Origin: Chlamydomonas sphaeroides
Taxonomy: Eukaryota > Chlorophyta > Chlorophyceae > Chlamydomonadales > Chlamydomonadaceae
Length of the DNA: 64,000 nt
Direction: 5' to 3'
NCBI GenBank assembly: GCA_001662425.1
Contig: BDDC01000028.1
Span: 1-64,000, forward strand
In this document: positions 11,344-24,700 of the stretch, piece by piece
Numbering within the stretch: the first letter of the stretch is position 1
Layout: each line of letters begins with the position of its first letter
The notes under the pieces: model-generated
Database searches by the model: none
Told to the model about the DNA's origin: nothing
Seen by the model: only the letters and a program-made list of their open reading frames with translations
Position numbers and translations under genes: made by a program

Positions 11344-14300
11344 CTACACCGCCGCCGCCAGGTCCCTACCCGTCAGCTCGTCCAGCTGCCTCCACACGTC
11401 GCCGTGCAGCCACAGGCCCAGGCAAGCGCCGCCCCCTGGGGCGCTGTAGTAGCGCAGCGTGTTGGGCGGCGTGCCCGACAGCGGCAGGAAGGCCAGCGGG
11501 GGCTCGGGGCCAAACTGCGTCGCGGCAACAGGTGGGCCACGGATGCAGAGATGAGCGCAAGGGCACGACACACTGCCGCGCAGGAGGCGTCCGGCAAAGC
11601 TGCAAGCGCGGGACCGGGTGTCGTGCGTGGCCGGAGGCCAAGCCGCCGGCACTGTTCCTTATACAAGGCAACTTGGCCTGACTTCCTGTGGTAGATCTAG
11701 AAAGCCTGATGGCATGAGCCCTAGCCGCTTGTTATGAAACAATGAAGCCAAAAGTGGAAGTGTGACGAAGTCATGGCCACCTAGCTTGTGCTCACCTGCC
11801 ACAGGCCGTGGTCGACATCCCAGTGCGAGCACACCAGCGGGCCCGCGGGGCCGACCGGGTTGAGCTCTGGAAGCCCCGTCAGCACCATGGCCGGCACCAG
11901 GCTGGGGCTGCCGGCCGCCACCACCGCCGCCGCCACCTGCGCCACAGCCCGCCTGTAGCAGGGCACCAGCTCGCTGGGGGCAGGGGGCATGAGGCATGAG
12001 GCATGAGGCATGAGGCATGAGGCATGAGGCATGAGGCATGAGGCATGAGGCATGAGGCAGGGCCGTCGGACGAGTCGGCGGTCCAATGATGCCAACGAGC
12101 AGGCTCCGCTTTCAAAAGCGCGCAGCACGCCCGCCCTTCACACGGCCACCGACCGCCACGACCAACACGCCGCCAGTGAGTGCCCGAATTCATCCACGCC
12201 CCATCCACGCCCCATCCACGCCCCATCCACGCCGCCTTCCCCATCCGCCGGCCGCTTCCTCACGTCTGCAGCGCCGCCCGCAGCCGCCCCGCCAGCCGCC
12301 CCAGGCTCTCCTCCGCCGGCCGCAGCCCCGCCAGCAGCACGGCGCCCAGCAGGTTGCCCAGCTGGCGGGGGGCCAGCCCCAGCCCCCGCCGCCGCATGTC
12401 GGCCGCCACGTAGGCAGCCAGGGGCAGAGCCCGGCGGCCGGGCACCGCGTGGAGTAGCTGCGTCGTGTCACGGGAGGGCGTTGGGGCTTGGGTTTGGGTA
12501 GGGTGTGACCGGTACTTTGCCGGAAAGGCGTTGGCTCTTCTAAGGGGGTTGCGAGGCTGCGGTGGGCCGGGGGCTGGGGGTGGGGGGTGGCTGGTTGGGC
12601 TCTCACTAGGACGGGTGCTTGGTTGGGCTCGGCGCAAAGGGCGTACCGGATGAGGCCCGTGGTGTGTTTGGGCAGCAGCAGCAGCGGCAGCTGGCGGGGC
12701 GGGGGGAGCGTCGGGGCAGTGCGGGGCCGTGTGCCGCCTCGCGCCACCGCTGATGGCCCCACCTGTAGCACCCGTGCGACAAGGACGTCGTTGGTGGACA
12801 CCCACTCCACGCCCGCCAGCTCGCCGCCGCCACCGCCGCCAGCCGAGGCCTCGCCGCCGGTCACCACGCGCTGCTTCTCCTCGGCCGCCTTCTCCTGCGC
12901 CAGCTCCTCCGTGGCCTGCTGCTTGAGCGCCGCCAGCCGCTCCGCGGACACGTGAAACAGACGAGCCTGGGGGGCCCGCCGCGGCGGCGCCGGCCGGCGC
13001 TCAGGCGACCATGAACGAGAGCCCAAACTGAACCCCGCCAGGGGCAATGCAGACACGCGGGCACGTGCGCCGCCAGCACATGGCTCGCCGCGTCCCACGC
13101 CCAAAGCCGCGCCTCGTTTGGGGCGCGCGCGACGGCGCCGCTGCCGCCCATCCACATGCGCCCTGCCGCCACCGCTCCGACCCCCGGGGCCCAGTGCGGA
13201 TGTGGGGCCACGTGCGGCCCCTTGCTTCCCCACACATGCGAGCAGTTGCAAATACATGCACACACATACGGCCCCATGCTCACCTGCACGCCGCCGCCGC
13301 CACCGAGGGCCAGGTAGTAGGCCGCCTGCGCCGCCAGCGTCAGCGCCCGCAGCAGCGGCAGCGACGACAGCGGCAGCAGGTCGTCCAGGCGGTGCGGCTG
13401 GGGGGTAGCGGCAGGAGGGCCGCCGCCGCCGATTGGGGCCGCGAGGTCACTGCTGGGCTTGGCTGCACCGTCGACGCCGCCGCGTGGCGTGCGCGTGGCG
13501 GGGTCACTGCCGGGGGGCTCGGCTGCAAGGCGCTCCACGGCGGCGGGGTCGTAGAAGGGCTGCCGGAGGTCGGGCGGCGGCTGTGTGGGACCGCCAGGGG
13601 CGTGGGGTGGCGCGGCGCCGGCGGGGTGGGGCGCCTGCTCGGATCCCCGCCTGGCGAGCGCGGCATTGTAGGCGGACGCGACGTGCGCCACAAAGGTCTG
13701 CGCGGGGGAGCGGCAGCCCCGCCACACAACAGCAGTGAGCGGTTGAGGGAGGCGGGCGGCGGCCATGCGCCGTGTGCGCCGTCGTCTGCCGGGTCTCGGG
13801 TGCCCGGTGCGCGGATGCACGGGCGGCGTGCCGCTTGGGTGTGCACGCCGCTGTGGGTCCGCGCCTCGCAGGGGCACCAGCACGCACCTGCAGCGCCGCA
13901 AAGTCGGCGATGCCGTGGTAGGCGGTGGCCCCCAGCACGCAGCCGCCGCCCGACAGGTGCGTCAGGAAGAGGGTCGTGAGCGGCAGCTGCAGGCGGGGTC
14001 GCGTTGTCGGCGGCAAGGGGCTGGGGTCAGGCCCAATTTGCCAGCCCGCCACGCCAAGCGACTCAGCACGCGCCCGCGGACTGGGCCCAGGCACTAGCTA
14101 GGCCCTGCGGCCGCTCGGGGACTACGTCACCCTGCGCCTCCCTCGACGTCAAGTCACTTGGGCACTGTGCGTGCAGCCAACCACGCGCCTGCTGCTCGGC
14201 GATGGCCGCTGGGCTGGCGGGCAGGCCGAATGCGGCCCAGGGGTCGGCCACGCCGGCCAGGCTGTAGGGCTTTGCACAGAGCGCCGCCTGCGCCTGCTGC

Positions 14301-14919
14301 AGCCGCGTGGCGCTGCTGGCGACAACCAGCCGGGCGCCGGCGCCGCTGAGGTCTACGTCGTACGTTCCAGTGGTCTGCGGCCGGGGGAAGAGTGGGAGGG
14401 GAGGTGGGAGCGTGCCCCGCAGTGCGTGCCATGCGACACGTCGGCGCCGTTCCGCAGCGGGGGGTTCATGTAGGGTACGAGCGCAGATGAGCAGCAGCAG
14501 GGCGGGCAGACGTTTGCTGGGCGCGAACCAGCCGGCGCACACGACAGGGCCGAATGGGTTGGCCGCAGGGCGCTCACCTTGCTCCGCACCAGCCGGCCTG
14601 CGAACCAGGGCATCGCCTTCAGCGCCTCCGCCAGCGCCTGCTTCAGCAGCGGTGTGGCGATAGAGTGTGACAGCAGCACCGAGGCGCCGGTGCTGCGCCA
14701 GCGCAGGGCCATATGGTCATGGGTCGACAAGCAGCGGCACGCAGCCAGGGCCGGCGTGGAGCGTGCGGGGTGTGTGTCGCTGCTGCTAGACGGAGCTATC
14801 AGCTCAACCTGCAGCAGCTGCAGATCGCTGCCATGCGCAAAGAGCGCGCGGCACGGCAGCGACATGGTCCGTGCCTCGGTTCGTAAAGTTGCGAGAGAGT
14901 AGTGTTGCTGAGCGAACAA
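11344..14919 (-). CDS. BAHD-type acyl-CoA-dependent acyltransferase (transferase family)
   Basis: Eight exons (- order): 14578-14919, 14126-14374, 13888-13986, 13284-13697, 12763-12966, 12264-12457, 11796-11973, 11344-11514 (stop TAG). They give 616 aa; 598 aa if the Met at 14865 is used. The N-terminal block LSTHDHMALRW, the ALAEALKAMPWFAGRL segment and the catalytic HxxxD (YHGIADFAAL, His about residue 221) match the BAHD family, which transfers acyl groups from CoA to alcohols or amines. The structural DFGWG motif is degenerate: HWDVDHGLWQFGPEPP near residues 552-566. A strand of the form RVVTGG...STNDVLVARV precedes the usual latch region. The length exceeds the usual 430-460 aa because of an Ala/Pro/Gly-rich insert after HxxxD and an acidic insert in exon 5. 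The donor of exon 2 (GAC|GTAGTC) is non-ideal but is the only one that keeps phase. Substrate is unknown; the enzyme is probably cytosolic. Confidence 0.8.
11987..12056. repeat. 7-bp tandem repeat in acyltransferase intron
   Basis: Ten perfect copies of GCATGAG. The array sits in the intron between exons 12264-12457 and 11796-11973, starting 13 bp from the intron's 3' (acceptor) edge on the - strand, where it reads CTCATGC and extends the pyrimidine-rich side. Confidence 0.97.
12191..12233. repeat. 11-bp tandem repeat in the same intron
   Basis: Four copies of CATCCACGCCC, close to the donor side (12263) of the same - strand intron that carries the 7-bp array. Confidence 0.95.
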
Positions 14920-15780
14920 TGTGGATTGTAAAGCGACTGCCTTATGTTGCTTAGGGTCGCACTGATGAAGGTTCGCGGTTGTCAGGGTCTTTCACGGTCC
15001 CTTTCGCGACATTCGCGGCAAGGTCCCCCCGACCGATTCTTCTCATCTGTCTGCGTGGATTTAAAGTCCAGTCAGAAAGCGAATCGCTTGGCAGTACGGC
15101 TCTGTCACTGTCGGGGCTTCACAAGGGCTCGCAAGGGACGCCAGAGGGTGGAGCCCTGCGCGGAGAAGGGGTGATCGGAGGGGGCGCGCACGGCTTGGCA
15201 AGCAGACGCCGCCTCTAACGGGACCCCTGCAGCGCTGCCCCTGCCCCAAGGACTTTCGTAGTGCGGGCTCGGCTGATTGTTCCTCACGTCGTCCAGTAAC
15301 CACGACACGGTGTGAAAGGTTGTCCTGCGCTCTGCCTGCCGATGTGTGCACCGATGCCTCCTTCCTGCTACCGACATCGGCAGGAGAGAGTCTCCCTGTG
15401 GGGCGCGGCATGTCGGTTGCGCGCGTGCTGTGCGTGCCGCGTCTGCACGACTGCCGCCTCCTCGCTGCCGACCTCATACTAGGTCCTCAAGGTCTCTTCT
15501 ACTCATGTATGATTGATTGCGTCGCGCGAGAGGTGCCTGGTGCCAGGTGCGTGCGACCGACGAGGTGAGTTCCGCCGTGCGTCCGCGCTTGTTGCCCCGA
15601 GTTACACGTCACAAAACAGCAGACAAATAACACAGCTAGTACTGGTGGGGTCGAGCTTGACTGGCTCGGCCGTTGGCCGAGCGCCGAAGTCTCCACGCAG
15701 GTCGGTTACTCGAACGCGGCAACCTTACCCCGCGCCAAGCTGAGCGTTCCGCGCATACCTAGTGGCAGGTAACGAAAAAG
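14920..15780. promoter_or_regulatory. Divergent promoter region: acyltransferase (-) and surface protein (+)
   Basis: These 861 bp separate two divergent start codons and must hold both promoters and 5' UTRs. The GC content is lower than in the genes. No convincing TATA box is visible, and no exon was recognised. Confidence 0.5.
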
Positions 15781-18700
15781 ATGACGCCACATTACGCGTT
15801 ACTAGTACTCGCCATCACAGCGACGCGAGCAGCTGCACAGCTTTGCTCCGGCACAGTCGCCGGTTTCGCGGGCTGCGTTTCCGCTGACACCTACCCAGCC
15901 CCTGATACAACCGCCAACGAGGCAACATGTGGGGCAATCGGCAGCTTGTGCAGCGGCACTGAGTGTCCACACTGCAGCGCCGGCTTGTCGCCATGGGACG
16001 ACTTAACAACCTGGAACGGCGCTGCCGTCCCTGTCAGCGGCGATGCCACCGACGTAATTATTCCGGCTGGCAAACGCGTTCTTCTTAGCGGCTGCATGCT
16101 GGCCGCGGGCAGTCGATTCCGAAATATCACGATTCCCGAGGGCAGCGAGGTGCGCACATCAGTAACCACCTGCTGGCCCGAATTCAGCGATGGATTGTAG
16201 GACGATGTGGAGACGAGCAGTCGGCATGTCGAATGTGTCGCATGTGAAACCCAAATGCCCCCGGCTTTCCTGTCGGCCCGCAGCTGGTTATCGATGACGC
16301 CCAGCTGAACCTCACTGTGACCACACTCGCTGTGCATGGCGCGCTGTCGATTGGGTCGGACACCTGCCGCGTATCTTCGCCCATGACAATCACCTTCGCG
16401 CCGGCAGCCGGCACACAGACGAACCAGATCATGCTCAGGGTAAGGAAGCCTACTCCGCCCAGCTGTCGTGTATCCCTGCATACGTACGCTCCTGCTCCCA
16501 AGTCACAGCGCCGAACCCTGCCTCTCCACTGCCATCCCCCCACGCCCAAGCCACACCCTGCCCAGGCCACATTCCTTGACTTCCACGCTGGCTCACTTTT
16601 GGAAGCCACTCCCTGGGCTTGAGCCAGCGCGCTCACTCACTATCCTTACACTGCACCCCTTACCCACCCCTCGGCCACCAGCCCCAGGCACATTCTGCCT
16701 CGCCGCCGCGGCCCTATTCCTGTTCCCCGCTCACAGGGCGCAAACACCAGCCGCATCGACATCCACGGCGCGCTGTACGCCCCCACCTGGACCCGCCTCG
16801 CGTCCACCGTCTACAACGGCAGCCGCACCATCACGCTGCAGCAGCCCGTCAACTGGATTGCCGGGCAGCTGGTCGCCATCCCCACCTCCCTTTGGAAGGA
16901 CGAGTGCCGCAACCAGGTGCGAGCGAGGGCCCATCCCGGGTGCAGCGACTGGCGCAGCCCAAAGATCGATCCATCTGTCGTTACGGTCGTACAGTCGTAC
17001 GGTGTGCCCCATGCCTGACTGCGCACCGAGGCCGCACTTGCCTACCTGGATCTTGGGCGGCAAGGCTCCTGCCCGCATCGTACGGCGCCCGAGTCTCGCC
17101 GCTGTGCGCCGCCGCGCGGCTAACACGCTGGCCTGCTGCTAGCTGCATGGCCTGCTGCTGCGGCCACAAGGCTGCGGCCGCCGCATCAAGCCCTTTCTTG
17201 GCCCTCGGGCCCTGACCTGCTGCACACCCCCGATCGGGCGCAGAACGAGGTGCGCATCATTGAGAGCGTCAGCGCCGACGGCCGCACGCTCACCTTCACG
17301 ACGCCGCTCTCCTTTCGGCACTTCGGGTGAGCCGCGGCGTGCGGGGTCGTGGCGCCGAGCCCCGCCCACACGGGCGCAAGGCACCCACCGCTCCCCACAT
17401 ATGACCCGCCTCGCCTAACCAAGCGCCCAGCCCGCCTCTCCCGCGCGTGTTCTCCGTCCCGGAGCCCCGCCCGCCCNNNNNNNNNNNNNNNNNNNNNNNN
17501 NNNNNNNNNNNNNNNNNNNNNNNNNNNNNNNNNNNNNNNNNNNNNNNNNNNNNNNNNNNNNNNNNNNNNNNNNNNNNNNNNNNNNNNNNNNNNNNNNNNN
17601 NNNNNNNNNNNNNNNNNNNNNNNNNNNNNNNNNNNNNNNNNNNNNNNNNNNNNNNNNNNNNNNNNNNNNNNNNNNNNNNNNNNNNNNNNNNNNNNNNNNN
17701 NNNNNNNNNNNNNNNNNNNNNNNNNNNNNNNNNNNNNNNNNNNNNNNNNNNNNNNNNNNNNNNNNNNNNNNNNNNNNNNNNNNNNNNNNNNNNNNNNNNN
17801 NNNNNNNNNNNNNNNNNNNNNNNNNNNNNNNNNNNNNNNNNNNNNNNNNNNNNNNNNNNNNNNNNNNNNNNNNNNNNNNNNNNNNNNNNNNNNNNNNNNN
17901 NNNNNNNNNNNNNNNNNNNNNNNNNNNNNNNNNNNNNNNNNNNNNNNNNNNNNNNNNNNNNAGCCGCCGCGATAGGCGAAGGGTCCTCTTTGCCAAGCAA
18001 AGCCAAGGTCGTTGCGTAGCACCTGCTTGCCACAGGCAGGCCGGCTCGCTCTGACGCTTCGTTCCTCGGGGTGGTAAATGAACTCGCGCGACTCTTCTTT
18101 GCGTGCTGTCACAGGTCGGGCGCATCCGCGGCGTCATGTCGTACCGTATGGGCCAGCGCCTCAACATGGGCTCCTACCCCTTCCACTTCCACATGGCGGG
18201 CGACGTGGCCGGCCACAACAGCTACATGACGGACAACAGCGTGTACAATTCGCTCTGGAGATGTAGGGCTCGTCGCACCGGCAAAACGCTCGTTTGCCGT
18301 TTTCTTGCAGGGTCTCTGATGATCGCGCCACGCCTACCGCCGCGCCCTGCGCCTGCTTCGCTCCGGCCCTGAACCTCCTGCCCGGCCTCCTGCTCATCCC
18401 CATGTGCCCTCCTCATCCCTCTTCCCCTGACCGGCCCCCACCCACATCAGGCTACACCATCCACGGCACGCACGGCCTGCTGCTGGCCAACAACACGGGC
18501 TTCCACGTCCACGGCTCCTGCTTCTACATCGAGGACGGCGTGGAGGAGCGCAACACCATCAGTGGTTGGTTGGGCGGGCGGGTGGCACACACAACTGTAT
18601 CGGGGGCTGGGGCCGAGGCGCTTGGGTGTCCGTGGCTAGCCCCGCACCGCCGAGGCGTCTGCTAGCGATTTCCCGGGCGTCCGGGGTGGCGTGTACGCGT

Positions 18701-21700
18701 GTGGGGGCGCGGCGCCTACGGGCTGGTAACTGTAGAATGAACCAGCGTGGACGTCCCCATCGAAGCGGCTGGCTATTGCCGTTCTCTTTGGATGGATGAC
18801 CCTTGGAGTCATGGCGCCCCCCCAGGCAACTTTGCGGGCTTCGTGCACCCGCTGGGCCGCAACAACACCTGCAGCTCGGTGGGCAGCGTCTTCACGGCGC
18901 CGCTCATCAGCGCGGTAAGCGATTGAGGCTCTTGCCCTCGGTGGCGGGATGGGGGCGTCGGGACTGCCGCCGCTACTCGCTCCTTGTTGCGCGGCCCGCT
19001 GCCTCTGACCCTGCTCGCGCCGGACCGGTGCTGCCGCAGAGTGCCACGCTGCTGCAGCCGGCCGATTGGGCCGCCTCGGGCTTCTACATCAGGTGCGCTG
19101 GGTTTCCATGCAAGCTCAATTACTTCGTCATCTATCATGACGGCATTACGACTGTGTGCTTACGTATGTAGTCGGCTCGGACCTTTTCATCAGGTGCGCC
19201 AGCTTGCCGTGGCGCGCACGCGGCGGGGCACCCCGCGCGCTCGGGAGATGCCCCGAGCGCACCAGGCGTGTCTCTGCTGGCTCCGCTCTGAGCCGCAGGC
19301 TGCGCTCCCTGCACCTATCCCGGCCGCAGCAACCCGTACAACTGGGTCACCGGCAACGCCGCCAGCGGCGGCACCGCCGGCTTCACCTTCCTGCGCCTGC
19401 CCGGGCCCACCGGGGTGAGGCCTTGCTGACACTGCCCCCTACAGCCCCCGATGGGGCTTGGCCTAGGCCTGGTGGCCCTGTCGCGGTCCTGACTGGGGTG
19501 GGCCCCCCCGGGGTGAGACCTCACGACCCATCCACGTGCTCCGCCTGCAGCTAGGCGCCCTGCCGGGCACAGCCAACCCTGCCGCCGTGCCCTCAAGCCC
19601 CTCCCTCCGATGCACGTGCGCCTGCCTCCCTGCTTGCCTCGCTTCCTGCCTGGCCCCGCAGCTGTCCCGCAACGTCGTCCTGGAGCCCTTCCGCCGGCCC
19701 GTGGGTCTGTTTGACGGCAACACAGCCCACAGCAGCGGCTACCACTGGGGCGACGCGGCGGCCGTGTACATGGGCGGCCTCCTGGCGTACGGCGGCGCCT
19801 CCAACAATACGCTCACCTACACCATCGAGCGATCCACCTTTGACCCCAGGTACGGCCCCGCGCTGCAGGCTTGGCTGGTCGGTGTTGTCAGCTGACGAGC
19901 GATTCCTGACAGGGTGGCTGTCGGTTGGCAAGGTCCCGGGAACCACGGGCCGAACGCTCATCCGCTGCCGGCCTGCCCTGATGAACCGCAGGGACATCAA
20001 TGACCCGAGCGTGCGTGTCAAGTTTGTGCTGCGCAACACGAAGGTCTGGCTGGGCGGCGTGTCGATGACGGGCTACGGAGACCGCTTCCTGGTGCGACCT
20101 CGGAATGGTTGGCTAGTGGTCTTTTGCATTGCCGCATCAACACTAAGGACAGACCAGGGCTTGGGACGGATTGAAGCGCGGCGGCGGCCACCGGTGCCGA
20201 TCGGCAGGGCCCGGGCGTGCCGGTTTCCGCTGCCCGCCTGCTGGGCCCGCACTACCCACGACCTCCCCCGCCCCGCCCGTGCCCTTGCCCTCGCCTGCAG
20301 GTGGACGGCTTTGAATCCCATGACGGGCTGATGGGCATCCAGGTCCGCGGCGACCCCAACGAGGTGCAGCACGCCGACATCAACCTCAACTCGGGCAACG
20401 CGGGCTGGCTGGCGAGGAACGTGCCCACCGAGTGAGGCGGCCGCCGGAGGGCAGGCGGGCGGGGCGTCGCATTCCGGTAGCTGGGGGCTGCTGGGAGGGA
20501 AGCGGACGGTCCCCTGACCCACTCTTGCTCTTGCTTCCTGCCCTCCACAACCGCAGCCTGCCTATGAGCGGTCGCTACGGCATCCAGTTCTACGACACGG
20601 TGGGTCGCCTGCGTGTGTGTATGCATATATGTGGCAGCGGCGGGGCCGCGGGTAAGCTGTGCCACCAGGGCAGGACCCGTGGGGTCGCCTGAGTCCGCAC
20701 TCGGCCAGCTTGTGCCCTTGTGGTGTGTGCCGGACACGGCAGGGCTCTGCCCGGCACATGCCACAGCTCCCCCGCCCCCACGTTTCCCGCGCAACACGCA
20801 GTTCTACCGCCACCTGTTGCGCAACGTGACCTTCCGGTGAGCCGCCAACACAGTCCATTTGGGCACGCCGCCGTGGAGGATGCATGGGCGACCCTGCGAA
20901 CACCCTTCCCTTCCCTGACCTCTCACCCCCTCCTCAGGAACATTGTCTACAATGCCAGCGTGCCTCAGGCCGCGCTGATGTCCATGACCCACAGCGACCA
21001 GTTCAAGCCCGGCTTCGTGGCGGCGGTGCGGGGGGTGGCCTTTGTCAACGTGTCGGCCGCCGCCAGCCTACGCAACACGCAGCGCAGGACGGGCGCCTGG
21101 CGCTTCTATAACTTCATCGGTGAGGGAGATCGCCGACGGCAACCGCCAGGCCACCATGGAAGCCAGAAGACGTGTGTAGGCGCGTGTCGGCGCGGCATCC
21201 AACCCTCTTTTCTTTCCCTCGGGCCGCAGACACGGACGGCTCCTTCGCGCGCAGCGGGCGGCCCGGCGTGGTTGCCTCGTACCACCCCACCAACAACACC
21301 GGCGCCGCCAACGTCACGGCGCCCTTCAACTGGTGGCTGTCAGACGACCAGGCCTGCAACACCGCGACGCCTGTCGGGTGAGTGCGCTGCGCAGAGCGCG
21401 CGTCGGGCGACGCAGACCCTCTCCTTCGTTCCTGCCCTCTGATGGGCCCGCGACTTACCTGTGGCTCTGCCCGGACTGGCCCTTGGCAGGGACATCTGGA
21501 GCGCTGTCGTCTGCGACTGGTGGGTGTTCCGCCGCCCGTCGCAGCACCGCCCCGCCCGCGGTAACCGCCGAGCTGCGGAACCGCTGCGCACGCAGGGTGG
21601 ACGCTCGGAGCTCCATTGCCAATGCACCATCGCTGTCGCCCGCCCTCTTGCCTCAATCCCACCTCCCCCAGGCTCCCATGGCGCACCGTGGCCCGGGTCC

Positions 21701-24700
21701 TCCTGGATGTCCCCGGCTACACCCTCTCTGTGAGCGCCGCACGGGGAGGGCGTGTCAGCAATGTCAGCGCGCGCAGCGCTGCCGCGAGCTTGCCATCCCC
21801 GCTGGCGCACATAGCTCCTCCCTCCCAACACCACACCACTGAAACCCCTCTGTGAGCGCCGCGCGAGGAGGGGACACGTGGCGGTTGCTGACCGTTCGCG
21901 TTGGCGCGCACAGCTCTCACACCACAGGGTGGACCCTCGCCCACCAACCGCCCACCTCCCTGCTTCCCTCCCACCGCCGTATCCCCCTTGCCCTTGGCCT
22001 GCCGCAGAGCCAGGCCGCTGAGGGGCTGCCCGGCATCAGCAGCGGCAACGCCTACGACGCGGGCATCCTAGCGCAGTTCGGGCGCACTGGCGCGGACACG
22101 CGCGCCACCGTCCACACCCGCGTCGAGGTGAGGAGGGCGGCAGGGGGCAGCCGCCCTAGGGCCCTGGTGGCAAGGGAGCCCTCGTGCTGTATCCTGACGC
22201 CCTGCTGTGTTCGTGTCCCTGCCGCAGGGGGTGACGGGGCTCACGGGCAAGACCGGCTGGTACGTGCACTGGGCCCTGGGCGCGCCCAAGACCTTCCGGC
22301 TGCGCGTGGAGACCATCCCGCGCGGCACCTCGGTCATCCTCGCCACCCGCTACCCGCCCGGCAGGTGCGTGCACCTAGCTCGCGTGCGTTGAGTGCCCCA
22401 TCCACACCCGGGCCACGCCTGCTGCCCATCGTTGCGCCCAGCCGTCTGCGCTAGCCACAGGCAGCCAGGGCTGGTCACCCATGGCCGCGCGGCTCCATGC
22501 ACGGGGCCTCGCCCCTCGCCGCCTGCCTGCCTGCCCGACCCCTGCCTTTCCCTGCGCTTGACCCACACGTTGGCCCTCGCGACGTCCTTCGCTGCACATT
22601 GGCCTTCCGCAGCTCCTTCTCCATCCGCCGCACCCACTCCTGGCTGGTACCCGCCACCACCCTGACGGCGGGCGCCAGCCTGGGCGACATGCTGGCCAGC
22701 CCCACGGGCGAGGTGTACTTCTGGGACGGGCAGGTCGGTGGGCGCTATGGGAGCAGGGACACGGCGAGACGGATATGATGCATGCATGAAAGCCGTGGGG
22801 ATTGTGCGAGGGGCGTCGCACCGGGCCCATGGGCACGCCGGGCCACGGCAGTTGAGTCGTGGCCCAACACCCTGCCGTACACCCAGGTGCTGTACGTCAA
22901 GCTCATCGACACGTTCGAGCTGCCGTACCAGGGCCGCGTCGCCGTGACCAACGGCGGCGCGGTGGCGGCTGCCGCGCGCTGGGGCGGCGGCCTGGTGGTC
23001 ACCATCAACGCCACCATGCCGGGGTGCAACAGCGGCGGCCTGCCGGCGCCTAGCCAGAGCGGCCAGAGCTTCGCGGACCAGTTCTGTGCCATGACGGTGA
23101 GGGGGTAGGGCGCCCAGGGCGGGAGGCAGGGAGGCGGGGGTCAGGGCTACGGGGGTTGCCGGGATACGTGGTGCGGATATCGCGGCGGCCCTCAGGGTGT
23201 CGATACGGGACGGGACCGGTCCGGACCTCGACGCTCGTGTGAATCGTCGACGCAGGGTACGGCGGATGACTACATCCCGCCCGCCATCACGACGCCGTAC
23301 GACCAGTGGCACCTGCCGTACTGCGCCGAGATCTCACCGCCAGGTGGGCGCCGCGCCGCCGCTCGCGTGCCGTGCCGTGCGGCGCGCCCTGCCGAACCCC
23401 ATACGCAACTCAAACGCAACTCACAGGCACATCAATTTCCACTGCCCGCCTATGCCACACAGCCAACGTCGCACCTTCCAATGACGCTGCCGCCCTCCCC
23501 ATCATCCTCTTTGGCCCCGCATCGCCCCGCAGTGAGCGTGTGCGCCGGCTTCGGCGTGTCGGCCGCGGACTGCAAGTGCAGCTCGCTGCAGGACCGCTGC
23601 AACGACATGGGCAGCACCTGGCTGGCGGCCAGCAGCGCCGAGATGCAGGTGAGGGCAGCTAGCCAGCTGTCTGACGAGGGGAAGGGGACGACAGCGGTGG
23701 GGCCGGGCAGGCCTGGTGACCGGATGGGCCTGCAACTGCGAGGGTGACTCGGCGAGCTCCCAACCCCTCGGCCCCTTTCTCCCTCAGACCCTGGCCTCCA
23801 AGACGGGCGGCTACTGCTCCGTCAGCTGCGGCCGCTGCACCGAGAACGCTGAGGTCTGCGCCGACATGCAACCGCCCGCCAGCCTGTCGGGTAAGCGAGC
23901 GGGGCCCCGAGCTGCCACACGACACATCACCAGCCAGCAGTCCCTGGCAACCGACGCAGGCGGGCTCGCTGCGTCTGGTCTTGCAATGGCCCGCCCCTGC
24001 CCTGCCCTGCCTCACGCACCAGCCTGCCTGCCTGCCTACTGCTCACTGGCCTGCGTGTCGTCCCCTCTGGCCGCAGGCGGCCTGAGCTGCTCCCAGCTGG
24101 TGCCGCTGGGCCGCTGCTACGAGGTGGGGCCGATGGGCTACTGCGGCGCCACCTGCGGCCTGTGCAACGGAGCCGGCTACCCGTGCACCGACCGCCAGGC
24201 CAGCAGTGAGTCGGGGGACCGGCCGCCGCTTGGCCCCGCTCAGGAGGTTACCCGTGCGGTCGTGCGGGGACCAGGCTGGGGGCGGGCGTGCGTGCTGGGG
24301 ACCCCCGGTAACGCAGTCCTGGGCACCCTTTTCCTGGCCCCAAACCCCGAGTCCTTGCGCACCCCTCGTGCCCTGCGTGTGCCCTGCCCCGCAGCGTCCT
24401 ATAACTGCAGCGAGCTCCGCTCCTGGGGCTCATGCAACTCCTCCTGGGTGCTCTCCAACAACTACTGCCGCGCCACCTGCGGCGCCTGCGCCGGCCCGCC
24501 GCCGCCGCCGCTGCCGCCCTCGCCTCCGCCGCCTCCGCCGCAGCCGCTGTCCATGGCCTCCAGCTTTGACATCCCTGCGCCAAACGGCGGCGCCACCAAC
24601 CCCGACGGCTGGAGCATGTCGGTTCGGACCAGCAGCAACACGTCCGCCGACCCCCTGGTGCGAAGGGTGCTGTTACCGGTATTGTCCGCTGGTCGTAAGG

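Noticed and set aside
12610..12705. Possible extra acyltransferase exon (LPLLLLPKHTTGLIR)
   Set aside because: It has an AG/GT pair, but its length breaks the phase into the next exon, and the family spacing is correct without it.
23533..24500. ShK-like Cys modules as evidence of a toxin gene
   Set aside because: ShK folds are common in non-toxic secreted and surface proteins. Here they are three modules within a large membrane-anchored protein.
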